Translations under genes and position numbers: made by a program
Notes under the pieces: generated by a model
Seen by the model: only the letters and a program-made list of their open reading frames with translations
The model's database searches: none
What the model was told of the DNA's origin: nothing
Part shown: positions 15,949-25,085 of the stretch, one piece after another
How the letters are laid out: every line of letters begins with the position of its first letter
How positions within the stretch are numbered: position 1 is the stretch's first letter
Origin: Eubacterium sp.
Lineage (GTDB): Bacteria > Bacillota > Clostridia > Lachnospirales > Lachnospiraceae
Assembly: GCA_022796875.1 (NCBI GenBank)
Contig: JAAWJJ010000032.1
Location: 1-38,597, forward strand
Reading direction: 5' to 3'
DNA length: 38,597 bases

Positions 15949-17841
15949 TTAAAGTGTTAAAGTCAATAGGTTACTTTCATTCTCACTTTCCTGGCAGTAT
16001 ATTTGCCGGCACGCTTCATCCCTTCCCTCTTCAAAAGCGTTTCTCAGTTCCGCCACGATCTCTTTATCCCGGAGCCTGGCCGTTAAAAGCGGGGAAAACC
16101 GCCTGCTTTCCAAAGAAATGGCCGTTCTCACAGCCTCGTCAAAATCCATTTTTACACCCGTAGACAGGCATTGTGCATCCGTTACATTTTCCAGCCAGTC
16201 GATTAGCCCGATCACATCCACCATCTGTCGATACGGGCACTCCAGCCTGCAATAGGCATCGGGATACCCACGGGAACCATCATACCAAACGTGATGCCCC
16301 AGCGCGATATCGGCATAACGGCTGGTAGAGGGACATTCCGCCAGACACACCTGCCCCACCACCGTATGCAGACGCGTCATTTCATATTCATCCTCAAACC
16401 ACTGCCTGCCCGACTGTGCGTACAGATTAATAAAGTTGATTTTGCCCACATCATGGAAAAGCCCGCCTTGCATCGCATAATCTACTGTTTTTTGCAGCTT
16501 TTCCTGCACACCCTCTATGCTTTTGATCTCTTCCATATCATCAAAAAACTCCGGTTCCTCCGTCATAATAATCCGGCAGAATACCGCGGCCGCTTTTGCC
16601 ACAATATAAGACTGTACATAAGTATCTGGTGCGAACCGCATCAAAAGCTTCAGCAAAAACTCTCCGTAAGGGATACTGTTTGCCGTTTCTACAAAATTGT
16701 TTGCCAATTGCCTGAGATATAAAAAAAGCGTTTCGTTTTCCGGCGCATCCGGAAAAACTTCTACATAATCAAGAATTCTCCGGTAAAGGCTCTCTATATA
16801 TTCCTGACGGGCAGGTATCCGGTTCGGATATTGCCGGAGATACAGGCAGTAAAAGGCCGGAAGAGAAATCAATCCATACATGTTTTCCGGAGAAAAATCA
16901 TCAATTTCCGCCGTATCCATCAGCCGCTCCATTTTTGTCAGCAATCCATCCAGCGTATCCAGGCCGCAATAGTAAGAAATCGAATAATAAGAAAACGCAG
17001 ACTGAATCGGTGGCCGCTCTTTGCGTTCCGCCGCCTGTTGAAGCCGCGTCTGATACACGACATAGACGGAATCCATGATCGCTTCAATATCTTCCGCCGT
17101 CATGACGTCGTCTTTATGATAAGAAATACTATCCGCCATCTGCCGGTGCGTCATAAAAATATATTTTTCCCAGGGAATTCCCAGCTCTTTTTCCTGATAA
17201 TATTTGTCCTGTAAAATTTTTAACGTCTGTTTGACCCGGCTGATTTTCTCGCCGGACGACGCGAACTGCCCCAGCGACATATTGGCGCGGGCGCGCAGAA
17301 TATAATCCCGTGTTTCCGTATCCTGGATTTCGTCATAATATTTCAGATAGGCTCCGGCCTCCGTAAAACAAAGCCGCATGGCCGACATATAAGGTTCCAC
17401 CACGGACTGTTCCAGGCCAAACAGTTTGCTGCACTGATTATGGCGCCCCAGTCCCAGCCAGTACAGTTCGCGGATCATTCCGTTCTGGTCTTTTGCCAGC
17501 CTGGCCCGATTCAGCAATGCCTGATGGATCCGGCAGAACAGGCCGATATCCAGTTCCTCCCCGACCTGAAACAATCTTCCCGCAAATTCCTGCAACTCCT
17601 CTAATTTTTCCCCGTCCGCTTCCGGCAGATGATCCAGCAGGGGGAAAAGTTTCTGCCGCAGCAATTCCATGTTTCGCCCTACTTTCTGCTCGATCTTCAC
17701 GCGGCTTTCCGAGAGTTCCGCCTGATAACTGTCAAAAGACCGTCCTTTTGTCTTCTTCCGCGCCGCCAGCGCAGCGATATCTTTTAAATTTACAATATAT
17801 TCTTCCTGATATGGCTGCATGCTTTTCTCCATATTCTTCAA
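15949..17841 (-). CDS. HD-GYP-type phosphohydrolase with large helical N-terminus
   Basis: A 630-residue soluble protein. The C-terminal third holds an HD domain with HDVGKIN (H463, D464), a further His in RLHTVVG, and GHHVWYDGSRGYP, which is the HD-GYP signature of cyclic-di-GMP phosphodiesterases. The first 450 residues look all-helical and TPR-like. The start is TTG 17841, supported by GGAAG 6 nt before it; ATG 17832 is the alternative. It follows a hybrid histidine kinase by 32 bp on the same strand, so the two may form one signalling unit. Activity on c-di-GMP is inferred from the motif, not shown. Confidence 0.82.
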   Translation of the reverse strand: MKNMEKSMQPYQEEYIVNLKDIAALAARKKTKGRSFDSYQAELSESRVKIEQKVGRNMELLRQKLFPLLDHLPEADGEKLEELQEFAGRLFQVGEELDIGLFCRIHQALLNRARLAKDQNGMIRELYWLGLGRHNQCSKLFGLEQSVVEPYMSAMRLCFTEAGAYLKYYDEIQDTETRDYILRARANMSLGQFASSGEKISRVKQTLKILQDKYYQEKELGIPWEKYIFMTHRQMADSISYHKDDVMTAEDIEAIMDSVYVVYQTRLQQAAERKERPPIQSAFSYYSISYYCGLDTLDGLLTKMERLMDTAEIDDFSPENMYGLISLPAFYCLYLRQYPNRIPARQEYIESLYRRILDYVEVFPDAPENETLFLYLRQLANNFVETANSIPYGEFLLKLLMRFAPDTYVQSYIVAKAAAVFCRIIMTEEPEFFDDMEEIKSIEGVQEKLQKTVDYAMQGGLFHDVGKINFINLYAQSGRQWFEDEYEMTRLHTVVGQVCLAECPSTSRYADIALGHHVWYDGSRGYPDAYCRLECPYRQMVDVIGLIDWLENVTDAQCLSTGVKMDFDEAVRTAISLESRRFSPLLTARLRDKEIVAELRNAFEEGRDEACRQIYCQESENESNLLTLTL

Positions 17842-17873
17842 ATCTGTCTTCCGTTTTACCGGATGTCCGTCAC

Positions 17874-19532
17874 TTATTTCAACTGCTGATACAAAATTTC
17901 CTGCAACCGTCCCGGCTCCACCGGTTTGGAAATATGTTCGTTCATTCCGACGTCTTTCGCACGTCTGACGTCTTCCACAAAAGCGTCGGCTGTCATAGCA
18001 ACGATCCAGACTGTTTCCGCATCCGGCCTGCCCATACTTCTGATTTTTTCCGTGGCCTCATATCCGTCCATGACCGGCATATGGATATCCATAAAGATCA
18101 GATCAAAATACCCCTCCGGCGAATCTCCAAATCTGTTCACCGCTTCACCGCCGTCAACGGCTACTTCAACCTGTACGCCCGTCATTGATAACAGTTCCAC
18201 CGCTATTTCCTGATTCAATTCGTTATCTTCTACCAGCAGGATGCGGTAAGCGCTGTAATCTTTCCCACGGCCCTCCCCCGAATCTTCTTTTGCAGAACCG
18301 CAAACCAGATCGGACAGAGTCCCGAGAAGCCTGCTTGGAAACAACGGGCAGGGAACAAACGCATTTACCCCGGCACGGGACGCCCGGTACTCTATCTGCG
18401 CCCAGTCTTCTTCTGATACCAGAATAATCGGGAACTCCCTGCCAGCCAGTTGGCGCACATGTGTGGCAAGATTTAAGATTGGCATATCTCCCAGTTCTTC
18501 TCCCAGTAACATGGCGCACGGCATACGCCGTTCGTATTGCGCTTCGGTCAGCCAGATGACTGCCTGGGAGCCGTTTTTCCAACGTACCGGAGCCAGGCCG
18601 CTTTCTTTTAAATATCTCATGATCTGTTCCGCCCGGTCTTCTCTGTTTTCCGCCACAAGGACAGTTTCCACGTCCGGCAGGTACAAATTCTTCATTCCTT
18701 TTTTTGCCTTTTCCAGAGGAATTTTGACCGTAAAGCGGCTGCCGACCCCTTCTTCGCTTGCTACCTGAATCTGCCCATTCATACGATCCACCAGATTTTT
18801 TACGATGGACATGCCAAGCCCCGTACCCTCTATCTTGCTCGTAAACTCATTATGCACACGCTCAAACGGAACAAAAATTTTCTGCAGAAATTCCTGACTC
18901 ATACCGATACCGTTATCTTCACATTCAAATTCCAGCCACACTTTATCCCAGTTTGATTCTCCCGCTTTCACCGGGCTCTGGGAAAAACGCACCTGTATCT
19001 CACCGTCATTCTGCGTATATTTCACCGCGTTTCCGATCACATTGACCAGAATCTGTCGCAAATGAAGCGGATCCCCCATCAGGCTCTCTTCTTCTATCCT
19101 GCCAATCTCTATTTTAAGGCTCTGGTTTTTCTGCGCTGCCTGCGGACGGATAATCACGGAAATATCATGGACCAGATCCGCAAGGGAAAATTCTTCTTCA
19201 TTCAATGTCAAACGGTTGCTGTCGATACGCGACATATCCAGTACGTCGTTGACCAGGCTCATCAGGTGCGCGGATGCGGACTGAATCTTGTTCAGGCAGT
19301 CGTGTACCCGTGCTTTTTCGTCAATATGGGAAAGACCTATGGCCGTCATTCCCATAATGGCGTTCATAGGCGTACGGATATCATGCGACATATTCGACAG
19401 GAAACGGCTTTTTGCCTTGTTTGTTTCCTCCGCAGACCGAACGGCGCTCTCCAACGCTTTGTTTTTCCGTTTCAGCTCTTCTATCTGTTTCTCCTGCTCT
19501 TCTATTAGCCGGTTGTCATTCTCTCTACCCAA
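17874..19532 (-). CDS. Cytosolic hybrid sensor histidine kinase
   Basis: About 552 residues. A coiled coil (about 8-45) leads directly into HisKA with SNMSHDIRTPMNAIMG (phospho-His 50) and then the HATPase domain (DNGIGM, GTGLGMSIVKNLV). A receiver-like domain follows with Gly where the Asp should be (AMLLGEELG), then a true receiver (LIFMDIHMP, Asp 482; K in SKPVEP). There is no membrane or sensor domain, which is unusual for this class. The start is TTG 19532 because GGAGG lies 6 nt before it; that site lies inside the end of the preceding ORF, so translation may be coupled. The kinase could be an N-terminally truncated copy or rely on a partner protein. Confidence 0.85.
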   Translation of the reverse strand: MGRENDNRLIEEQEKQIEELKRKNKALESAVRSAEETNKAKSRFLSNMSHDIRTPMNAIMGMTAIGLSHIDEKARVHDCLNKIQSASAHLMSLVNDVLDMSRIDSNRLTLNEEEFSLADLVHDISVIIRPQAAQKNQSLKIEIGRIEEESLMGDPLHLRQILVNVIGNAVKYTQNDGEIQVRFSQSPVKAGESNWDKVWLEFECEDNGIGMSQEFLQKIFVPFERVHNEFTSKIEGTGLGMSIVKNLVDRMNGQIQVASEEGVGSRFTVKIPLEKAKKGMKNLYLPDVETVLVAENREDRAEQIMRYLKESGLAPVRWKNGSQAVIWLTEAQYERRMPCAMLLGEELGDMPILNLATHVRQLAGREFPIILVSEEDWAQIEYRASRAGVNAFVPCPLFPSRLLGTLSDLVCGSAKEDSGEGRGKDYSAYRILLVEDNELNQEIAVELLSMTGVQVEVAVDGGEAVNRFGDSPEGYFDLIFMDIHMPVMDGYEATEKIRSMGRPDAETVWIVAMTADAFVEDVRRAKDVGMNEHISKPVEPGRLQEILYQQLK

Positions 19533-19896
19533 TCGCAACCTCCACTTTCTTACCGCTAAAAGCTACTCCGTATTTATAAACCGTTTTGATCCCTTTCGCA
19601 GCCATGTCGGTGTCATATTTTTTCTCCGTAATCTGTTTTAACGTTGTTTCCGACAGTTTTTTCAGCCTGTCTTTGGAACAGCGCTTCTCCGCTTTCAATT
19701 CAATCAAAATACCGGGAAGCCTGGTGTTTTCAGGCATCAGTTGAATATCATACCGGCCGTCGCCGGACTCTCTGTTTGAAGTCGTGTAAGAACCTCCCAG
19801 CAAAGCGCAAAGTCCGCGCATAAATCCATGATAAAAATTTTCAACGGCAGTATCATATGCGCTAACCGACTGCGTAAGCAGCGTTTGAATTAACAT
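19525..19896 (-). pseudogene. C-terminal fragment of an AAA-ATPase-like/PD-(D/E)XK nuclease protein
   Basis: A 123-residue ORF corresponding to only the C-terminal nuclease-superfamily domain (DUF1703) of proteins that normally carry a large N-terminal AAA-ATPase-like domain and run to 500 or more residues. The diagnostic parts are ENFYHGFMRGL, TSNRESGDGRYDI, ILIELKAEK (the D...E-x-K core) and KTVYKYGVAFSGKKV. The catalytic D...ExK residues are intact. Its ATG overlaps the preceding stop (ATGTTAA), and its end contains the ribosome site of the kinase gene. It could be a remnant or a functional minimal domain; I favour remnant. Confidence 0.7.
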
Positions 19897-21009
19897 TTGA
19901 AGTTTTTTCCGTCGCCGAAATAAATGGCTTCCTGAATAGAAACCACCATCGGATGCGGGATAATATGATCCAGCTTTTGCAAAATCTCTTTATCATATAC
20001 AAACGATATTTCCTTGTTTGGCAAGGCCACTTCACACATAAAATCCCCGCCAAAAGAAAGTTCCGTTTTCAGCGCTTTCAAATACCCAGCCACCAGCAAA
20101 AAAATGTAGAATGTATCATAAGAATGAAACGCCTGGTTAAAGTCCATCAAATCATGCAGCCGCAGCACCTTATTTTTCCGGTTGTCTGCCAGGAATCCCC
20201 AATTTCCCCAATGACGGTCCGTATTTTCTACGAGATAATCCAGAATATTCATCATATAGTAGGAATAAGCGTCCAGTTTTAAAATATATGCCATCGCATC
20301 GATCTTTCTGTTCACCGCATATATTTCAAAAGCTTCCCGGGATACGATACTGTACTGCTGCGATGTCATGATTCTGCTCACCGAAACTGCCGCGCCGTCA
20401 TACTCGCCAAATTCGTACCGAACCTGATTACAGGCAAAACACCGGCATATTCTGCTTGCAAGAATCTCACGTTCCACCGCGTCCCGGTTTCCGTCCTTAT
20501 ACAAAAAACTCTTCTCCATGGCGAATCCATGTTTTCGGGAAACAGCCGTTTGTAGACACGTCGCCCGCTATCAGATGGCTGTTTTGCACGGTCATCTGCC
20601 TGCCTTTCAAAGCCACGTCCACAAATACATTGCTCAAATGATTTTCATAAAGATTTAACTCCGCAAAAGTCGTCTTTTCTCCTGCATGGCGAACCCAGAA
20701 AACATCCGTAAGCGACAGGCAGTGATAAGACAGCGCGATCTGCGCCCTGTCACGGTCCGTCACAGCCTGAGTGGCTCCGATACTGTTTAAAATCTCCTTT
20801 GCAAAAGTACGGTCAAGCGTCAGTATTCTGGAAGCACACCAATAATAGAAATTGGTCAGATTATTTACCAGCGTGTCAATATCATCCTGTTCTTCCAGAT
20901 ACAAATGATACGGCAGAAACGTTTTATAGTATATTTTACAATGGCCATGGCTGTCTATTTTCGCCACCCTCCGCTCCAAATGCATAATTTCATAACCGTC
21001 TTTTTGCAT
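19890..21009 (-). pseudogene. HipA-like kinase gene broken by a frameshift
   Basis: Two frames join into one protein. The first (from ATG 21009, AGGAG just upstream) ends ...FPKTWIRHGEEFFV at 20497. The second covers from KSFLYKDGNRDAVE (20519) to 19890 and includes the kinase motifs ENTDRHWGNWGFLADN and LHDLMDFNQAF, like the catalytic and metal-binding loops of HipA-family Ser/Thr kinases. The join is at a run of six T on the coding strand (20508-20503); with five or eight T the frame is continuous (EEF-LYKDG). The second frame has an ATG at 20519 but no ribosome site. Probably a pseudogene; slippage or a sequence error is possible. Confidence 0.75.
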
Positions 21010-21108
21010 ACCCGCTCCTTTCATCCGGCAGTACAACGACCATTCGGACGGTAAATACCTGTCGGTATTGTATCATACCCGGTCGGAAGATTCTACAATA
21101 ACCTTTTG

Positions 21109-21146
21109 ACAAAACAGGGGAACCGCTGTTTTACAGCAGTCCCCCC
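21109..21146 (-). terminator. Terminator of the tannase-like gene
   Basis: On the minus strand GGGGGGACTGCTGT, loop, ACAGCGGTTCCCC then TGTTTTGT. The stem has an internal loop. It lies 43 bp past the stop of the esterase gene. Confidence 0.7.
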
Positions 21147-21188
21147 TAACAATCATATTTTATTTAATCCGTTGTTCCTGTTTATTCT

Positions 21189-23090
21189 TTAGGAAAGAAT
21201 ACTTTCCAGCCATGCATATGCTTCCTGAACGTCATAATCGCCTGCATGCGGCTGAAGCCATGCAAATCCGAAATCCAGGTCTTCGATGGATTTGTCGTTG
21301 CTTAAAGCGTAATACAATACAGTCTGCAATGCAAAGGAAGTATCTCTGTCGCGTACTCCGTGCCGTACATACCAGTGAGCCGCTGATTCGCCGTTTTCCG
21401 TACTTGTCAAATACGGAATCGGGCTTGCCATCTGCATCTGCAATGCAAACGCCTGTCCTTCTTCCGTTTCCATAAACTCATCCCAGGTAAGGCCGGTATC
21501 ATCCAAACCGCAGCCGTTCCCTTTGACGGAATCATTATCCCAGGAATAAAACTCATATGCGGAATACGGATATTCCTCGGTTCCGAATAAGGAATCTTCG
21601 TTAAATCCGGAAACGGACGCCAGACCGCCTTCTATCACTCCCGCGTTGCTAAACGCGCACGCAACTTTTAACGTCTGGTTTCTGGCAACGAAATAGAAAA
21701 ATTCCTGGAGCGCCTCTTCATCGGCAATATAAGGAACGCCATCGTCGTCCATGGTCAGGAAATCTTTCCAGCCTTCGCTGCTGCTGTTATACACTCCTGT
21801 TGTATTCTGCCCGGAATAATCTGCGTTTCCGGCAAGATCGGCAAGCATCTGCTCTGTCCCGATTTCTTCAGCGGTTTTTGCAAACTCTTTATTCAGCAGG
21901 TCGATAATACCCTGCGCCAGATTGTCAGAAGTCAGCGCGGAACCGTCCTCTTTCGTCAGGCTTAACGAATTTACATACTCGGAATACCTGTCCGATAATG
22001 CGGCGGACGCCGTCATCATCCATTCTGTCGTGTAGACGTCGTTAAACGGATCCTGGAATGTTTCGCCGGTCGATTCATCCACAGAAGGCAATCCCTCGTC
22101 CACCAGCCTTTGACGGGTTTCCCGATACGTCCACTCATAAGCGGCGTCTGCTTCCCTTAAATCATTGATCGGGCAATAGGCGATCGTTGCAAAAACAGCG
22201 TCGCTGATCGTAGACGTATAAGTACCGTCGTCGTTTTTCTCAATTCCTGCCGCTCCGATCTCATAAAGAGATTCAAAATAATCTTCACTGTTCCCGCTCG
22301 AAGATATGATCGTGGACAACGCGCCGCCGCCGGAAGTTCCTGTGATTACAATTTTTTCAGGATCTCCGGCCGGTAACTTGTCCGCATTATTGCGCAGATA
22401 GCGGATCGCAGCTTTTGTATCCGTCATCGTTGCCGGCGAATGGCTGACGTATTTTCCGTCTGTTGTGGCATTATCTCCGCGGCTGCGGGCGCCATGCGAT
22501 ACGATCACATATCCCCGGGACAACGCCATGCCGATCATATCGTCGTCGCTGGTACTGACATAGCTTTTGCCGTCTTCCACCTGAGTCCTTGCATTGTAAG
22601 CGTCCATAATCCATCCGGCATTGTTTACGGAAAAAATAATCGGGGAATCCGCCGTGGCGTTTTCCGGAACATACACGCTTATTTTCTGATCTACTCCTTC
22701 CACATTCGGGATCATCGCAACATTCGTAGGATTGGTAACATAACAGTCTTCATACATCGTCACTTTTGTTTCCGTCCCGTCTACGGACACCGTTAATTCT
22801 GTGGCAACCGCGTCGTCAAACGACAATGTGCTGTCTACATTGACTGCTTCTCCCTGCGCCGGTCCCGATCCCGGCCCTTCTCCTGGTCCCGGCCCTTCTT
22901 CCGATCCCGGTCCTTTCGCTTCCGACACCGGCCCTTCTGTTTCCGGCGCCGCCTCCTCTTCAGTGGAAACCGACGGTTCCGCGGCGGAACCGCCTGCCGC
23001 TTCTGACTCCGGAGCGCCGCACCCTGCTACAGCCACCATGGATACGGCCAATATTCCGGCCAGAATAAGTGAAACTCTCTTTCTTTTCAT
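21189..23090 (-). CDS. Tannase-like (subtype B) alpha/beta-hydrolase lipoprotein
   Basis: A 633-residue exported esterase. A lipoprotein signal peptide ends AVAGC (Cys 24), then a Pro/Gly/Glu-rich linker to about residue 85. The hydrolase domain has nucleophile elbow GTSGGG (Ser 253). The C-terminus, AHWYVRHGVRDRDTSFAL with Asp 581/583 and FAWLQPHAGDYDVQEAY with His 615, closely resembles the end of Lactobacillus plantarum tannase, which hydrolyses gallate esters. Anchoring outside the membrane fits attack on plant polyphenols. The start at 23090 is chosen because GAGGAG is 9 nt away, whereas the ATG at 23099 abuts it. A divergent LysR gene probably regulates it. The exact substrate is inferred. 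Confidence 0.85.
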   Translation of the reverse strand: MKRKRVSLILAGILAVSMVAVAGCGAPESEAAGGSAAEPSVSTEEEAAPETEGPVSEAKGPGSEEGPGPGEGPGSGPAQGEAVNVDSTLSFDDAVATELTVSVDGTETKVTMYEDCYVTNPTNVAMIPNVEGVDQKISVYVPENATADSPIIFSVNNAGWIMDAYNARTQVEDGKSYVSTSDDDMIGMALSRGYVIVSHGARSRGDNATTDGKYVSHSPATMTDTKAAIRYLRNNADKLPAGDPEKIVITGTSGGGALSTIISSSGNSEDYFESLYEIGAAGIEKNDDGTYTSTISDAVFATIAYCPINDLREADAAYEWTYRETRQRLVDEGLPSVDESTGETFQDPFNDVYTTEWMMTASAALSDRYSEYVNSLSLTKEDGSALTSDNLAQGIIDLLNKEFAKTAEEIGTEQMLADLAGNADYSGQNTTGVYNSSSEGWKDFLTMDDDGVPYIADEEALQEFFYFVARNQTLKVACAFSNAGVIEGGLASVSGFNEDSLFGTEEYPYSAYEFYSWDNDSVKGNGCGLDDTGLTWDEFMETEEGQAFALQMQMASPIPYLTSTENGESAAHWYVRHGVRDRDTSFALQTVLYYALSNDKSIEDLDFGFAWLQPHAGDYDVQEAYAWLESILS

Positions 23091-23283
23091 CTTTTTCATC
23101 TCCTCACTTTTTATGCTTATACAAAGTTTGTAACATTTTTATTGTAACATATAACTCTGTCTGCTCTTAATGATAAAAATAAATGTTATAATCTCCATTT
23201 TGGATTGGAAAAATCAGGAAATGTTCAGTATACTGTATATTGACATAAATTTTGCATGTATTTGAAACAGGGAGTAACACATT

Positions 23284-24174
23284 ATGAATTTTAACCAACT
23301 TAACTGCTTTATCACTGTTGCACAATACAGAAACTTCACGAAAGCTTCCAGGACACTTCATATTGTACAATCTGCAGTCAGCCACAATATTGCCGAACTC
23401 GAAAAAGAACTGGGCGTCAAATTATTTATCCGCGACCATAAATCCGTCACCCTGACTCCGGCCGGACAGGCTTTACTGAACGACGCCTTTCATATATTGT
23501 CTTCTGCAAATGAATTTGCCAACAACGCCCGCAATTTATCTACAGGAATTTCCGGAGAACTAAAAGTCGGATACGTCTTTGCCCCCATTGCGGAGCGTAT
23601 GTTATCCCATCTGAAAACATTCCAGAACGAAAACCCCCGTATACATGTTGCATACAATTCTTACGACAATATCACGATCTCCAGAATGTTGGAAACGCAT
23701 AAACTGGATATCGGTTTTGCCCGTTATGTGACATTACTGAATAAATCCGTTTTAAACTGGCACACTCTGTACAAAGAACCCATGTGCATCGTTGTAAACA
23801 AAGACCATCCGCTTCACCAGGAAGAATCTGTAACGATGCAGCAGTTTTCCCAGACGCCGCTCGTAATCATGGGGCGTAAATACAATCCCGGTATGTATGA
23901 CATGTCGATGAGCCTGTATCAGAAAGAAGGTCTCACTCCTTTTATTGTGGATACTCCGCACGACGTTTTGACCGTTATGATGATGGTAAAACTGGGCCGG
24001 TATATTACGATTCTTCCGGAATGTTGGAAACCGATTGCAGGCGACGGCCTGTGTTTTTTAAAAATCAGGGACGCCTGCCATGAAGTAGGTATTGCATGGA
24101 ACAAATATTCCGAAAACAGCTGTGTCTATAATTTTCTTAAATATATGGGAATCCCTGCCAAAAACGAATCTTAA
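23284..24174 (+). CDS. LysR-family transcriptional regulator
   Basis: A 296-residue protein with the N-terminal winged helix-turn-helix MNFNQLNCFITVAQYRNFTKASRTL, then QSAVSHNIAELEKELGVKLF. The periplasmic-binding-like effector domain follows (from about residue 90). It is transcribed away from the tannase-like gene with a 193-bp shared control region, the usual LysR arrangement, so it most likely activates that gene in response to a phenolic ligand. Ribosome site GGGAG about 9 nt upstream. The shared region holds the perfect palindrome CAGTATACTG (23226-23235), a possible binding half-site pair. Confidence 0.94.
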   Translation: MNFNQLNCFITVAQYRNFTKASRTLHIVQSAVSHNIAELEKELGVKLFIRDHKSVTLTPAGQALLNDAFHILSSANEFANNARNLSTGISGELKVGYVFAPIAERMLSHLKTFQNENPRIHVAYNSYDNITISRMLETHKLDIGFARYVTLLNKSVLNWHTLYKEPMCIVVNKDHPLHQEESVTMQQFSQTPLVIMGRKYNPGMYDMSMSLYQKEGLTPFIVDTPHDVLTVMMMVKLGRYITILPECWKPIAGDGLCFLKIRDACHEVGIAWNKYSENSCVYNFLKYMGIPAKNES

Positions 24175-24175
24175 A

Positions 24176-24239
24176 CGGCACAACGGAACTTCTGCACAAA
24201 CCTTTCATCATCTGTAAGTGTTTTTTCCGGCTGTGCCGT
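24176..24239 (+). terminator. Long-looped hairpin after the LysR gene
   Basis: ACGGCACA just after the stop pairs with TGTGCCGT (24232-24239), flanking about 47 nt that include TTTTTT. It could end LysR transcription or act in the leader of the following ABC operon. It has no T run at its 3' side. Confidence 0.35.
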
Positions 24240-24311
24240 GGTAGAATAATTTCAACAAATAGATTTCAGGCGCCATACTCTTGATCATGATCGGAAAAAC
24301 AGGAGGTAATT

Positions 24312-25085
24312 ATGAAAGCAATTCTTGAAATTGAAAGTTTGAAAAAATACTACGGAAAACAGGGGAATCTCACCAAAGCGCTGGACGGCATAACCTTTCA
24401 GGTCATGCCGGGAGAATTTCTCGGAATTATGGGAAGCAGCGGTTCCGGCAAAACAACGCTTTTAAACTGTATCGCTACCGTCATCTCCCCTACCGGCGGC
24501 AAACTGAACATGCAGGGCTGTGAAATCCAGTCCCTCAAAGGAAAAAAACTGGCCGAATACCGGGGACAGAAAATCGGATATCTGTTCCAGAATTTTGAAC
24601 TGCTGGATAATCTGACCGGTCGTGAAAACATCCTTCTGCCGCTGTCGCTGCACAATATCAATACAAAAGAAAGCAACAAACGGCTCCGGCAATTGTCCGA
24701 TTACCTGGAAATTACCGACGTCCTCGATAAATTTCCCTCTCAGATGTCAGGCGGGCAGAAACAGCGGATTGCCGCGGCCAGAGCCCTGATTTTAAATCCG
24801 GGCGTCATCCTCGCCGACGAGCCGACCGGAGCGTTAGACTCCAACAACGCCAGACTGCTGATGGAAAAACTGACCGGCTTAAACCGGAATGACAATGCTA
24901 CGATTCTGATGGTTACGCACGATTCCAACGCGGCAAGCTACTGCAAACGGATTCTCTTTATCCAGGACGGCGTTATTTTCCACGAACTGCGGCGGGATGT
25001 TCCGGACGAATCCCGGCAGGATTTTTACCATCGTATTTTGAAAGTAATGGCACAGTTAGGAGGTGGCGGCATCCATGTTTTTTGA
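24312..25085 (+). CDS. ABC transporter ATP-binding protein, BceA type
   Basis: A 257-residue ATPase of the MacB/BceA class. Walker A GSSGSGKT (41-48), signature SGGQKQR, Walker B ILADEPTGALD and the H-loop VTHD are all present. It partners the FtsX-type permease that follows (11-bp overlap). Bce systems free lipid II-cycle intermediates from peptide antibiotics such as bacitracin. Ribosome site AGGAGG about 6 nt before the ATG. The adjacent two-component genes support this role over generic lipoprotein release. Confidence 0.94.
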   Translation: MKAILEIESLKKYYGKQGNLTKALDGITFQVMPGEFLGIMGSSGSGKTTLLNCIATVISPTGGKLNMQGCEIQSLKGKKLAEYRGQKIGYLFQNFELLDNLTGRENILLPLSLHNINTKESNKRLRQLSDYLEITDVLDKFPSQMSGGQKQRIAAARALILNPGVILADEPTGALDSNNARLLMEKLTGLNRNDNATILMVTHDSNAASYCKRILFIQDGVIFHELRRDVPDESRQDFYHRILKVMAQLGGGGIHVF

